NCBI GenBank assembly: GCA_005885035.1
Contig: VAXZ01000115.1
Location: 1 to 38,762 of the forward strand
Length of the DNA: 38,762 nucleotides
Source: Actinomycetota bacterium
Lineage (GTDB): Bacteria > Actinomycetota > UBA4738 > HRBIN12
Direction: 5' to 3'
The translations under genes and the position numbers were made by a program. The notes below the pieces were generated by a model. It ran no database searches and had not been told where the DNA came from. It was given only the letters and a program-made list of their open reading frames with translations. Each line of letters begins with the position of its first letter. Position 1 is the first letter of the stretch. Below, in pieces: positions 7,042 through 16,595 of the stretch.

Positions 7042-8100
7042 TCAGACGCCGTGGAGCGTCTGGTCGGCGTGGGGCGCGTTCGGATCCAGCGAATCGGCGA
7101 GGATGTGGTCCGCCACCTCGAAGGTGAGCGAGGACACGTCCAGCTCCTGGCTGTTCGCCAGACAGATGAACGTGGCTCGCTGCTCGGGGAAGACCACGAG
7201 CTTCGACTCCCACCCCGGGAAGCTCCCTCCGTGGCTCACGATCGGCTGGCCGCGATGCGTCCGCACGGAGACACCCCACGCGTAGTGGATCGGTCTGCCG
7301 TCAGCCAGTCGGCCCGGCGTGGTCAGGGTCTCCGCGAGCCATCCACCGGTCAGCCGGTCGTCCAGGAGGTTCGCGCTCCATCGGGCGAGGTCGTCGGCCG
7401 TCGTCCAGAGCCCACCCGACCCGACAGCGTGGAACCGAGCCGGCTCGACGTGCAGGCGGCCGTCGGTGGCGCGGAAGTGCCCGCGCGCTGCGCGCGCGGG
7501 CAGTTCCGTTTCCGCATCGCGGAAGAAGGTGTCGTACATCGCGAGCGGCTCGAAGAGCCGCTCGCGTGCGACGTCGGCCAACGGCGCGCCGGAGGCCCGG
7601 GCGATCGCCTCCGCCAGCAGGAGATACCCGTCGCCCGTGTACAGATGGCGCGTTCCCGCCTCCTCGCCCGAGTCGGGGATCGTCCGGATCTCCTCCATGA
7701 GCTCCTCGTTCCCCCACCCCGGGACGCCCGAGGGGTCGATCCCGCCGCTCGGCCGGTAGACGTGTGGCAAGCCCGCGGTGTGGTGGACCAGATGCTGCAG
7801 GTGCACGCGCTCTCCCCACGACGGGAGCCCAGGGACGTACGTGGCGATCGGTCCATGGAGATCGAGCACGCCATCGCGCCACAGAAGTGCGACGCACGCG
7901 GCCACGAACTGCTTCGCGAGCGACCCCACGTAGAAGATCGAGTCACCGCGGAGCGGCCGTCCGGTCGTGATGTTCGCGGTGCCCATCCCGTGGCCGAGCC
8001 AGTCGTGTGGTCCCGGCCCGCGAACCTGGATCATGACTCCGGGTTGCCGTTGGGGAAGCTCGGGAAGGATCCCTGTCTCCTCGATGCCGTCGAAGCGCAT
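7042..8100 (-). CDS. Beta-lactamase-family (class C-like) serine hydrolase
   Basis: SxxK 'SLAK' in 'FYVGSLAKQFVAACVALL', 'YTGDGYLLL', 'SHGGSFPGWES'. Start at MRFDGIEE. Confidence 0.85.
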   Translation of the reverse strand: MRFDGIEETGILPELPQRQPGVMIQVRGPGPHDWLGHGMGTANITTGRPLRGDSIFYVGSLAKQFVAACVALLWRDGVLDLHGPIATYVPGLPSWGERVHLQHLVHHTAGLPHVYRPSGGIDPSGVPGWGNEELMEEIRTIPDSGEEAGTRHLYTGDGYLLLAEAIARASGAPLADVARERLFEPLAMYDTFFRDAETELPARAARGHFRATDGRLHVEPARFHAVGSGGLWTTADDLARWSANLLDDRLTGGWLAETLTTPGRLADGRPIHYAWGVSVRTHRGQPIVSHGGSFPGWESKLVVFPEQRATFICLANSQELDVSSLTFEVADHILADSLDPNAPHADQTLHGV

Positions 8101-8102
8101 CG

Positions 8103-9593
8103 CTAGCCGGGCTCGACGGACCCGCGTCTCCGTTCGGTTCGCCGTTCCGCCTCCAGGCGCTCCAGGTCCACGTCGTCGTGGCTCATGAACGTGAACGCTT
8201 CGCCGATCGCCGGGTGCACCGCGGCGATCTCCCGGTGGATCGCCTGCGCGACGCGGCGATACGTCGGATGGCCTTGCGGTTGCGAGCGGAGCTCCGCCAG
8301 GTGCATCGCCTCGCGAGCCGTCATCTGCAGCACGAACCGGATCCGGTACCCCATCGCGACCGCGTACTGGGCGGCGTCCAGCAACCCTCCGGCCGCGATC
8401 TGGTCGTGCGTCTCCTTCGAGCGCTCCATCAGGCGCTCCCATCCGTCGCGGAGGCCGGCAGCGTCGACGTCGACCGGAACCTCGTAGCCGAACGATGGCG
8501 AGAGTCGTTGCCATTCGATCGTGAGGGGGCGGTGGCGCTGCAGATCGCGGAAGGCGCCGTAGTCGCACAGGATGTCGAAGCGATACTGCGTCCGTTCCCA
8601 TGCACGGCCGGGCTTGTGCCGCCGGTTCGTCCGCATGCCGATGCTCGCGGCCAGCACGGCGTCCCGGTCGCCGGGCTGCATGCCACGGACGAACTGGAGG
8701 AGCTGGTCGTCGGGCAGATCGCTCGCGGCGTAGAGCGCCGCGGCGGTTACCTTTAGCTCGCCCTCGGGATCATAGTCAACCAGGTTGACTTCTTCGCGCA
8801 GCTCGGGCTCGACGTCACCGGTGAGCTTCGCCGCAAGCTCCTGCGTGCGCTCGCGGACGTCGCGCCAGTAGCTCGACCAGGCCACGCCCCGATCGTCCAC
8901 ATCGACACGCTTGAGGAACTCGGGGATGACCTTCCGCAGCTCGACCTTCATCAGGTCGCCGTACTCGCGCGCCTCGACGAGCGGGTGCTGCGCCAGACGC
9001 ATCAGCAGTTGCTCGTACGACTGCCCGGTCGCGTAGATCCCGAGGTTCGAGCGCGTCCCGGCCGGGAGGATCAAGCGGAGCGTGTCGCAGGTCTTCGCCA
9101 GGATCGTTTGTCGATAGACGAAGTCAGAGTCACCGGGTTCCTGCGGGAACCGCTCGCGGTACCAGGCATCCAGGGTCTCGTACATCCTCCCGTACGTCGT
9201 GAAGACATCGTCCAGGAGTCCGACGTAGCGCTGCTCGAGTTGGGTGTCGACGATCTCGGGCGGAACCGTCGCGCGCCAGCGTCCATCGGGACGGCTGTCG
9301 TAGCGCATGTACCGCGTCGATTGTTCGAGGTACGCCGCGAGCCTGCCCCACTCCAACGCCTTCGCCAGGAGCTGCGACGACTGCTCGCACGCCAGGTGGA
9401 CGCCCCCGAGCTGCGCCACCGAATCGTCGCCGTACTCCACGAAGACACGGTCGTACAGCTTCTCGGCCCGCGCCGATCCCATCGACGATCCGACGCTCGC
9501 TCCCGCGACGTCCTCGGCGAACTCGTCGAGGAACAGGCGGCGGAGCGACTTCGTGCTTCGTGAGTAGCGAGCGGTCGCGTACCAGGTGCTCAC
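8103..9593 (-). CDS. ThyX-like protein, apparent two-domain (about 495 aa) FAD-dependent thymidylate synthase family
   Basis: GTG start (VSTWYATARYSRS) overlaps the pknB stop; N-half 'EWGRLAAYLEQSTRYMRYD', C-half 'FRDLQRHRPLTIEWQRLSPSFGY' and 'MTAREAMHLAELRSQPQGHPTYR'. Confidence 0.8.
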   Translation of the reverse strand: MSTWYATARYSRSTKSLRRLFLDEFAEDVAGASVGSSMGSARAEKLYDRVFVEYGDDSVAQLGGVHLACEQSSQLLAKALEWGRLAAYLEQSTRYMRYDSRPDGRWRATVPPEIVDTQLEQRYVGLLDDVFTTYGRMYETLDAWYRERFPQEPGDSDFVYRQTILAKTCDTLRLILPAGTRSNLGIYATGQSYEQLLMRLAQHPLVEAREYGDLMKVELRKVIPEFLKRVDVDDRGVAWSSYWRDVRERTQELAAKLTGDVEPELREEVNLVDYDPEGELKVTAAALYAASDLPDDQLLQFVRGMQPGDRDAVLAASIGMRTNRRHKPGRAWERTQYRFDILCDYGAFRDLQRHRPLTIEWQRLSPSFGYEVPVDVDAAGLRDGWERLMERSKETHDQIAAGGLLDAAQYAVAMGYRIRFVLQMTAREAMHLAELRSQPQGHPTYRRVAQAIHREIAAVHPAIGEAFTFMSHDDVDLERLEAERRTERRRGSVEPG

Positions 9594-11293
9594 GGGACGA
9601 GACTCGCGCTCGGCGATGGGGATGGGGACGGCGACGACGGTTCTCCGGTGGAGAGCCTCACGGTGTCGCCCGGCTTCACTTGCGCCCCCGGCTGCGGGTC
9701 CTGCGCTGCGACCCGATTCAGGTTCGGGCATTGCGGGAGCGGGGGCACCAACGGTCCCGGTTGCACTTTCAACCCGAGGTGGTTCAGCTGGTTCTTCGCC
9801 TGGCTGTACGTCTCGCACGTGTAATCCCCGAGCGTGATGGACGACGGCCCCGACACCAGCGTGACGCCCACCAGCGAGCCGCGATCGACCTTGGTTCCAG
9901 CCGGAGGCGATTGGTCGATCACGGTGTCGACCGGGCACGTATCGCTCGGTGCTCGCTTCTGGGTGCCGAGCGTCAGGTGCATGGCCTCCAAGGTCGCCGT
10001 CGCGGCGTCGAGCGGCAGGCACGACGACGAGATGTCGGGGACCGTGACCTTGGGGAAGGGGGAGGCGACCGTCAGCGTGATCGTGTCTCCGGCGGCGACC
10101 GGCGTCCTCGGGTCCGGGCTCTGGAGCAGAACGGTGCCTTGGGGCTTCGCGCTGTGTCTCGTCGGCGGCGGGTCGACGACCACGAGACCGAGACCCTCCA
10201 GCTGGGACTTCGCCGCCTCGAACGTCTTGCCCGTGACGTCGGGCAGCTGGAACGCCTGCGCGGCGTTCTTGTTGCTGAGGACCTGGGCGAGGAGGTACCC
10301 GCCGGCCGCCAGCAGGGCGAAGACCAACAGACCGATCAGTACCCCCAGCCAGACCTTGCGCGATGAGCCCTCGGGCTCTGGCGGCGGCAGCACCTGGGTC
10401 GGCGCCGGCCGAGCGATCACCTGCGTCGCGTCCACGGCCCCGGCGCCGACGAGGATCGGCGTCGCCTCGACGTCCTGACCCTGCTTGACCCGTTCCAGAT
10501 CCGCCGCCAGCTCCTCCGCGCTCTGGTAGCGGTTGGCAGGGTTCTTCGCCAGGCATTTCATGACCACGGCATCCAGCTTCGGCGGCACGTCGGGGTTGTG
10601 CGCGGACGGGGGGACCGGCGCCTCGTTCACCTGCTTGTACGCGATCGCCACCGGCGTGTCGCCGGTGAACGGGGGCCGCCCCGCGAGCAGCTCGTACAAG
10701 ACGCACCCCAACGAGTAGATGTCCGATCGCGCGTCCACCGCCTGCCCCTGGGCCTGCTCGGGCGAGAGGTAGGTCGGGGTCCCGATCACCGACGAGGTCT
10801 GCGGTGCGGTGACGTCGGTCTGCATCCGCGCGATACCGAAATCCATCACCTTCACGAACCCGTCCCGGGTGACCATCACGTTCCCGGGCTTGATGTCCCG
10901 ATGGACGATCCCCTGCGCGTGCGCCGAGGCGAGTGCCTCGGCGATCTTCCGCGTCAGCTCGACCGCCTGCACCAACGTGGGGCGTCGGCCGCTCGCCAAG
11001 AAATCGGCGAGCGTCCGACCCTCCACGAACTCCATCACGATGTACTGCCGGTCGCCGTCGGATCCGGTGTCGTAGACGCCGACGATCGTGGGTTGGTTCA
11101 GCCGAGCCGCCGCCTGAGCCTCACGCCGGAACCGGGCGACGAACCCCGCGTCACGCGCGAACTGGGGGAGGAGGACCTTGATCGCGACCGTTCGATGGAG
11201 CACCGGGTCGAAGCCGCGGTAGACCTCGGCCATCCCGCCCGCACCGATCCGCGCTTCAACCCGGTAGCGCTCACCCAGCACGGAATCGCTCAC
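9590..11293 (-). CDS. pknB: Serine/threonine protein kinase with PASTA repeats (PknB type)
   Basis: 'VLGERYRVEARIGAGGMAEVYRG', 'IVHRDIKPGNVMV', 'MDFGIARM', TM, three PASTA-like repeats. Confidence 0.93.
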   Translation of the reverse strand: MSDSVLGERYRVEARIGAGGMAEVYRGFDPVLHRTVAIKVLLPQFARDAGFVARFRREAQAAARLNQPTIVGVYDTGSDGDRQYIVMEFVEGRTLADFLASGRRPTLVQAVELTRKIAEALASAHAQGIVHRDIKPGNVMVTRDGFVKVMDFGIARMQTDVTAPQTSSVIGTPTYLSPEQAQGQAVDARSDIYSLGCVLYELLAGRPPFTGDTPVAIAYKQVNEAPVPPSAHNPDVPPKLDAVVMKCLAKNPANRYQSAEELAADLERVKQGQDVEATPILVGAGAVDATQVIARPAPTQVLPPPEPEGSSRKVWLGVLIGLLVFALLAAGGYLLAQVLSNKNAAQAFQLPDVTGKTFEAAKSQLEGLGLVVVDPPPTRHSAKPQGTVLLQSPDPRTPVAAGDTITLTVASPFPKVTVPDISSSCLPLDAATATLEAMHLTLGTQKRAPSDTCPVDTVIDQSPPAGTKVDRGSLVGVTLVSGPSSITLGDYTCETYSQAKNQLNHLGLKVQPGPLVPPLPQCPNLNRVAAQDPQPGAQVKPGDTVRLSTGEPSSPSPSPSPSASLVP

Positions 11294-11303
11294 GCTCGTT
11301 CGT

Positions 11304-12845
11304 TCACCCCTTGAGGTATGCCTGCAGGACCTGTTTGGCGATCGGCGCGGCCACGCGACCGCCGGTCGCCTCGCTCCCGAGGTCCCCGCCGTCCAGCACG
11401 ATAACCGCAACCGCGATGGTCGGCGTCTGGCCCGAGCCGGCCGGTGCGAACGCCGTGAACCAGGCGTTCGGCGGAACGTTGCAGTTGGGGACCGGGCCGC
11501 AGTTCGTCGCCGTCCCGGTCTTGCCGGCCACGATCGTCCCCGGGATCTGCGCCGCAGTTCCGGTCCCGCTCGTGACGACGTTGATCATCATCTGACGCAT
11601 CTGGTCGGCCGTATGGGGAGTGATCGGACGTCCGTACTCCTGTTTGTCGAACAGCTTGATGGTCCGGCCGGCGCTGTCGCGCACCTCCGTCACCAACCTC
11701 GGCGCGTACAGCAGTCCTCCGTTGGCGATCGCGGCTGATTCGAGCGCGAGCTGCAGAGGGTTCTGCTTGTCGTTGTCGAGCCCGACCGCGGACAGGGCCA
11801 CCTTCGGCAGGTTCTCGTTGAAGTACGAGGACTCCGGGAACCGCCCGCTGTTCCACGGAAGGATGAACGGGATCGTCGGCTCCGCGCACGTGACCTGGTT
11901 CGGCGGCAGGATCGGGCAGAACCCGTAGCGATGCGCCTGTGCCGAGAGCCGCTCCGCGCCGAGGTGAAGACCGATCAGCCCGAACGTGACGTTGCACGAT
12001 TGCTCGAACGCTTGCGCCATCGTGACCGTCGTGGTGCCGACGTGGCAGATCTCGTTGCCGAAGTTCTGCAACGTGCTGGATGACTGCGGCAGGTCGAGGA
12101 CGTGGGGGTTCGGCCACGCCTTGTCCGGTCCCCAGCCGTTCTCCAGGGCCGCGGATGCCGTCACCAGCTTGAAGGTCGATCCGGGCAGGTAGAGCTCCTG
12201 GAACGCCTTGGAGACGAGCGGGCGCTGGGGGTCCGAGATCAACGCGTTCCACGCCGAGTTGATCTGCTGGTCGGTCCCCGTCGACAATGGGTTCGGGTCG
12301 TAGCCCGGGTTCGAATACATCGCAAGGACGTCGCCCGACCCTGGGTCGAGCGCGACGACCGCGCCCTGATGGCTCCCGAGCGCGGCGCGGGCGACCCGCT
12401 GCAGGGACGGGACGATCGTCGTGAGGACGGTTCCCCCGACCTTTGGCCGGCCGAGCAGGATGTCGGTGAGGTTCTGCGCCGTGAACTCGGGAGCCGTCCC
12501 GGACAGGTAGGGGTTCATCGCGTCCTCCAGGCCGCTGAGCCCGTAGATCCGCGAGTAGTACCCGGTGAGCTGCCCGTAGAGCTCCCGTCCCGGATACTTC
12601 CGGAGGAACCGATAGACGGAGTTCGGATCGGGGTTCTTGATGCTCTCGGCCAGCACGGTCCGTTCGTCGGCCGCGAGGATCTGGCCGCGCTCCACCGAGT
12701 ACTCCGCGCGTATCTGCCGAGCCGCGTTCGCCGGCTCGTCCGCGATCCGGTTCGCCGCGAAGACCTGGATGTAGGCGACCTGGGCGAACAACAGCGCGAA
12801 CAGCGCGACGAACGCGAACCCAAGCCGCCGGATCTGGCGATCCAT
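11304..12845 (-). CDS. pbpA: Penicillin-binding protein, transpeptidase (PbpA/FtsI type)
   Basis: 'LPGSTFKLVTASAALENG', 'SCNVTFG', 'GKTGTATN', N-terminal TM; position in cluster. Confidence 0.92.
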   Translation of the reverse strand: MDRQIRRLGFAFVALFALLFAQVAYIQVFAANRIADEPANAARQIRAEYSVERGQILAADERTVLAESIKNPDPNSVYRFLRKYPGRELYGQLTGYYSRIYGLSGLEDAMNPYLSGTAPEFTAQNLTDILLGRPKVGGTVLTTIVPSLQRVARAALGSHQGAVVALDPGSGDVLAMYSNPGYDPNPLSTGTDQQINSAWNALISDPQRPLVSKAFQELYLPGSTFKLVTASAALENGWGPDKAWPNPHVLDLPQSSSTLQNFGNEICHVGTTTVTMAQAFEQSCNVTFGLIGLHLGAERLSAQAHRYGFCPILPPNQVTCAEPTIPFILPWNSGRFPESSYFNENLPKVALSAVGLDNDKQNPLQLALESAAIANGGLLYAPRLVTEVRDSAGRTIKLFDKQEYGRPITPHTADQMRQMMINVVTSGTGTAAQIPGTIVAGKTGTATNCGPVPNCNVPPNAWFTAFAPAGSGQTPTIAVAVIVLDGGDLGSEATGGRVAAPIAKQVLQAYLKG

Positions 12846-12847
12846 CG

Positions 12848-14176
12848 TTACGGCCCCTTCCGTTCCCGGTACCACGCACCAGCGGACGCTCGGATCAGCA
12901 GTGCCAGGATCACGAAGGTCGCCACCCGGCTGGTGCCGCCGTAGGACACGAGCGGAAGGGGCACGCCCGTGAGTGGGATCAGCCGCAGCACGCCGGCCGC
13001 GATCGTGAAGACCTGCAAGCCGATCACCGTCGTGAGGCCGACGGCAAGGAGCTTGCCGAACGAGTCCTGGCGTTCCACCCCGATCCGCAGCCCTCGTCCG
13101 ATCAACACGAGATACAGGAGCAGGATGCCGGCAACCCCGAGCATCCCCAGCTCCTCACCGAACGCCGCGAGGATGAAGTCGCTCCCGACGTAGGGGATGA
13201 ACGTCGGCGAACCCAGGCCGAGACCCGTCCCGACCGTGCCGCCCGACGCGAACGCGAACCATCCCTGCGCCAACTGATAGCCGATCCCGTTCACGTTCTT
13301 CGGGTCGAGCGCGTGGAACCAGATCACGACCCGCTCCTGGATGTGCGGGAGCGCCAGCCACCCGATGTAGGCGCCGATCGCGAACAGGACGATCCCCAGC
13401 AGCAGGTACGACGATCGCCCGGTCGCGATCCATACCATCACGACGAACACGCCGAAGAGGAGCAGCGACGCGCCCACGTCGCGTTCGAGCAGCAACACCG
13501 CGAGCGAGGTTCCCCATGCGAGGAGCAGGGGCCCGAGATCTTTCACGCGGGGGAGCCCGAACCGCCCGACGCCGGCCGCCAGCAGCTCGCGGCGTTGCGA
13601 GAGGTAGGACGCGAGGAAGATCACGATCAGGACCCGGCCGAACTCAGCGGGTTGGAACTGCAGGAACCCGAAGTTCACCCACAGACGTGCTCCGTTGATC
13701 TCGTAACCGAGGCCGGGGACGATCGGCAGCAGGAGCAGCACGATGCCGGCCAGCCCGATCGTGTAGGTGAAGGCGTCGAGCTGCCGGATGTCCCGCACGA
13801 CCAGAAGCGTCAGCGCGAAGCAGGCGAGCCCGATCAGCAGCCAGATCGCCTGGTTCTGGGCGATGTCGACGCGGCCACGCTCGTCCATCAAGCGGTAGAG
13901 CATGGCCAGGCCCAAGCCACCGAGGAGCACGGCGACCGGGTAGAGGGCGGGATCGGCGGACCGCGCCGCGTACCGGATCACGAGCCACCCGCCGAGCGAG
14001 GCGCCCGTGAAGACCACGCCGTAGACGGCGAGGTTCCGAGGAACCTCGCCGTGCAGCCCGAGTCCCTGCAGGACGTAGGCCAGGAGCGAGCCCGCAACGG
14101 CGAGGATCAGCAGACCGAAGCCGGTGCGGGCTCGCCGTGTCTGCGCGGCGCCGGCCGGAACCGCGACGGCGCTCAC
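12848..14176 (-). CDS. rodA: FtsW/RodA/SpoVE-family SEDS glycosyltransferase
   Basis: 442 aa multi-TM; 'LQFQPAEFGRVLIVIFLASYL', 'GIGYQLAQGWFAFASGGTVGTGLGLG', 'PLTGVPLPLVSYGGTS'. Confidence 0.92.
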   Translation of the reverse strand: MSAVAVPAGAAQTRRARTGFGLLILAVAGSLLAYVLQGLGLHGEVPRNLAVYGVVFTGASLGGWLVIRYAARSADPALYPVAVLLGGLGLAMLYRLMDERGRVDIAQNQAIWLLIGLACFALTLLVVRDIRQLDAFTYTIGLAGIVLLLLPIVPGLGYEINGARLWVNFGFLQFQPAEFGRVLIVIFLASYLSQRRELLAAGVGRFGLPRVKDLGPLLLAWGTSLAVLLLERDVGASLLLFGVFVVMVWIATGRSSYLLLGIVLFAIGAYIGWLALPHIQERVVIWFHALDPKNVNGIGYQLAQGWFAFASGGTVGTGLGLGSPTFIPYVGSDFILAAFGEELGMLGVAGILLLYLVLIGRGLRIGVERQDSFGKLLAVGLTTVIGLQVFTIAAGVLRLIPLTGVPLPLVSYGGTSRVATFVILALLIRASAGAWYRERKGP

Positions 14177-15324
14177 GCGTGCCCTCCGGTTCCCCCGCGC
14201 GCAGCCTTGCGGACGTCCCGGCGGATCTGCTCAACGCGGGCATCGGCGTCCGCACGGCTGTCGACGTTGATGCCGCTGGCGAGCGACGAATACAGGGGGA
14301 GTGCCTCCGCCGCTGCCGCCGGGATGTCCGTCTCCTCCTCCACGACGTGCGAAAGGTGATAGCCGAACACGTCCGCAGGGATCCCCTGGTAGATCGCCAC
14401 GTGACCGTTGGCGACCCCGACGTACCAGCGCGTGTCGATCAGCACACGGGCCCCGGTGAACGCCGCCCCGAGCGCGACCACCACGATGCCGAGGATGATC
14501 GCGACGCGCCACCAGCGCCGGCGTGCTTCGCGTGTGCGCGCCGGTCCGTCGGCCTCCTGCTCCGCGTGGGTCGTGGCCGCCCTGGGGGGCGCCACGACGG
14601 CCGCACCCTCGTCCGCTCCATCATCCGGCAGGACGTCGAGCACGACCACGGTGATGTTGTCGACGCCGCCGGCATGGTTCGCTGCGGTCACCAGCCGGTC
14701 GGCGGCCTCCTGCGGGGCGCCTTCCGTGGCTCCGAGGATCGCCTGGATCTGTTCCTCGGTGATCATCCCGGTGAGCCCGTCGGAGCACAGGAGGAGTCGG
14801 TCACCGTCGAGGAGCCCGACGTCCTGCTCGTCGAGCGGGACGTCGGGCTCCGTCCCGAGCGCCCGGACCAGCACGTTGCGGTGCGGGTGGACCTCGGCTT
14901 CCGCCGCGGTGATCTCTCCAGCCTTCACCATCCGGTTCACCAACGTGTGATCGTCCGTGAGCTGCCGGAGGGACCCCGCCCGCAACAGGTAGGCGCGGGA
15001 GTCGCCCACGTGCACCAGGTGCGCCAGGTCGCCCCGGATCACCGCGGCCGTGAGCGTGGTTCCCATACCGGCGACGGCCCGGTCGGCTCCCGAGCGTTCG
15101 AAGACCGCTCGGTTCGCCGCCTGGACCTGCTCTGCGAACGGCTCTGCTCCCTTGCGGAACGACTCGGCGATCGTCGTGAGCGCCAGCTGCGAGGCGACCT
15201 CTCCACCGCGATGCCCGCCCATCCCGTCCGCGACGGCGTACAAGGGCGGCTCGATCAGGTAGGCGTCCTCGTTCCCCGAGCGCACCTGCCCGACGTGCGT
15301 CGCGACGCCGGCCTCGATCTTCAC
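14173..15324 (-). CDS. pstP: PP2C-family Ser/Thr phosphatase
   Basis: 'THVGQVRSGNEDAYL', 'AVADGMGGHRGGEVAS', 'LLLCSDGLTGMI', 'VDNITVVVLDV', C-terminal TM. GTG start overlaps the fhaB stop. Confidence 0.92.
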   Translation of the reverse strand: MKIEAGVATHVGQVRSGNEDAYLIEPPLYAVADGMGGHRGGEVASQLALTTIAESFRKGAEPFAEQVQAANRAVFERSGADRAVAGMGTTLTAAVIRGDLAHLVHVGDSRAYLLRAGSLRQLTDDHTLVNRMVKAGEITAAEAEVHPHRNVLVRALGTEPDVPLDEQDVGLLDGDRLLLCSDGLTGMITEEQIQAILGATEGAPQEAADRLVTAANHAGGVDNITVVVLDVLPDDGADEGAAVVAPPRAATTHAEQEADGPARTREARRRWWRVAIILGIVVVALGAAFTGARVLIDTRWYVGVANGHVAIYQGIPADVFGYHLSHVVEEETDIPAAAAEALPLYSSLASGINVDSRADADARVEQIRRDVRKAARGGTGGHA

Positions 15325-15800
15325 CGTGCGAGCTCCAGGATCGTCGTCCCTACACGGATCCGGTCGCCGGCCGTGAGCATCGCGGGGGCTGCCAATCGCT
15401 GTTCGTTCACGAAGGTTCCGTTCGTCGAGCCGAGATCCTCCACGTACCACGAGCTGTTCTTCGCGAATATCCTCGCGTGCTCCTGCGACACGTACGTGTC
15501 CTCCAGCCGCAGGTCGCACCCCATCGCTCGGCCGATCACCGTGTTGGCGGCGAGGCGGAGCGTTCGCGGCTTCTCCTTGCCTTCGACGTGCACCAGGACG
15601 TTCGCGGGCACGGGCTGACTCGGCGATCGATCCGAACCCGCGCGCGCGCCGGGACCGGGCATCGGTGCGGCCGGGCTGCGATCCACGTTCAACCCGCGGA
15701 CCACCCACCGCATCGAGCGCCACAGGAACAGGAAGAGCAACGCGAACAGCCCGTACTTGAGGGCCGAGAGCGCGAACGGCTCGACGGCGTCCGCGAGCAC
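15321..15800 (-). CDS. fhaB: FHA-domain membrane protein
   Basis: N-terminal TM, 'VIGRAMGCDLRLEDTYVSQEHARIF...LGSTNGTFVNEQRL'. Confidence 0.9.
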   Translation of the reverse strand: MLADAVEPFALSALKYGLFALLFLFLWRSMRWVVRGLNVDRSPAAPMPGPGARAGSDRSPSQPVPANVLVHVEGKEKPRTLRLAANTVIGRAMGCDLRLEDTYVSQEHARIFAKNSSWYVEDLGSTNGTFVNEQRLAAPAMLTAGDRIRVGTTILELAR

Positions 15801-16504
15801 TACACCCTCCGGTACTCGATCACCGTGGTGCCGACCGTGATCCGATCGCCGTCGGACAGCGGCCGCGACTGGACCTGCTGTCCGTTCAGCTTGGTCCCGT
15901 TCGTCGATCCGAGATCCGTCAGCGTGGAGCGGCCGTCTTTCGTCCGGATCTGCGCGTGTCGCCGGGACACGCCTTTGTCCTCGATCGTCACGTCGCTCTC
16001 GGGGAGGCGTCCGATCGTCACGATCTCCTTATCCAGCCGGACTCGGTGGACCGAGTCGGCCTCGTGCACCAGCAGCTCGCCGTGGTGCCCGGCTTCGGCG
16101 GCCTCGGCCACGGCCGCGGGAGGGACCTTCTCCTCCCCCTGGACGAGCGACGGCTCGACCTCCAGGTCGCCCTTCCGGAGGTCGTGACCGATGAACAGCT
16201 CGACCTCGGGCGCCCCGACGAGCCCCCATCCGCGCTCCGCGGCGGTCTCCAATACGACCTGCTTCAGCTCGGTGACGAGCGCCGACTCCATCTGTTGGAA
16301 GCGGGGCGCATCATCCTCCGAGAGCGAGATCTCGAAGCGGTTCGGCGCCCACACTTCGTTGATCGCGACCTGCTTGGCATCGTCCATCTCGCGGACCACG
16401 CGCTTGGCGATCTCGACCGGCTGAAGGCCGCTTCGGAACGTCTTGGAGAAGAGGCCTTCGACGAGGCCCCCGAGTCGCCGTTCGAAGTCGCGGAGGTTGG
16501 GCAC
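15800..16504 (-). CDS. fhaA: DUF3662 + FHA domain protein
   Basis: 'MPNLRDFERRLGGLVEGLFSKTFRSGLQPVEIAKRVVREMDD' plus C-terminal FHA 'IGRLPESDVTIEDKGVSRRHAQI...LGSTNGT'. Confidence 0.93.
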   Translation of the reverse strand: MPNLRDFERRLGGLVEGLFSKTFRSGLQPVEIAKRVVREMDDAKQVAINEVWAPNRFEISLSEDDAPRFQQMESALVTELKQVVLETAAERGWGLVGAPEVELFIGHDLRKGDLEVEPSLVQGEEKVPPAAVAEAAEAGHHGELLVHEADSVHRVRLDKEIVTIGRLPESDVTIEDKGVSRRHAQIRTKDGRSTLTDLGSTNGTKLNGQQVQSRPLSDGDRITVGTTVIEYRRV

Positions 16505-16520
16505 GATAGGCGGCGTATGC

Positions 16521-16539
16521 GCGGCGGCCGTTCCGCCGC
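16521..16539 (-). other. Hairpin in the fhaA operon leader
   Basis: GCGGCGG-CCGTT-CCGCCGC perfect 7-bp stem, 17 nt before the fhaA start. Confidence 0.45.
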
Positions 16540-16595
16540 AACGCCCCCAATCCTACCCTTGGGCTCGTGGCGCCTCGTGACGCCGCGGCGATCCG

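Noticed and set aside
8103-10706. 867-aa minus ORF starting upstream of the ThyX-like gene
   Set aside because: The first ~370 codons overlap pknB in another frame and are low-complexity; real start is the GTG at 9593.
11290-12879. 529-aa minus-strand ORF overlapping pbpA in another frame
   Set aside because: Low-complexity Arg/Gly/Asp translation; the 11304..12845 frame carries all transpeptidase motifs.
13313-15618. Plus-strand ORFs opposite rodA and pstP (348 and 493 aa)
   Set aside because: Antisense shadow frames without domain signatures.
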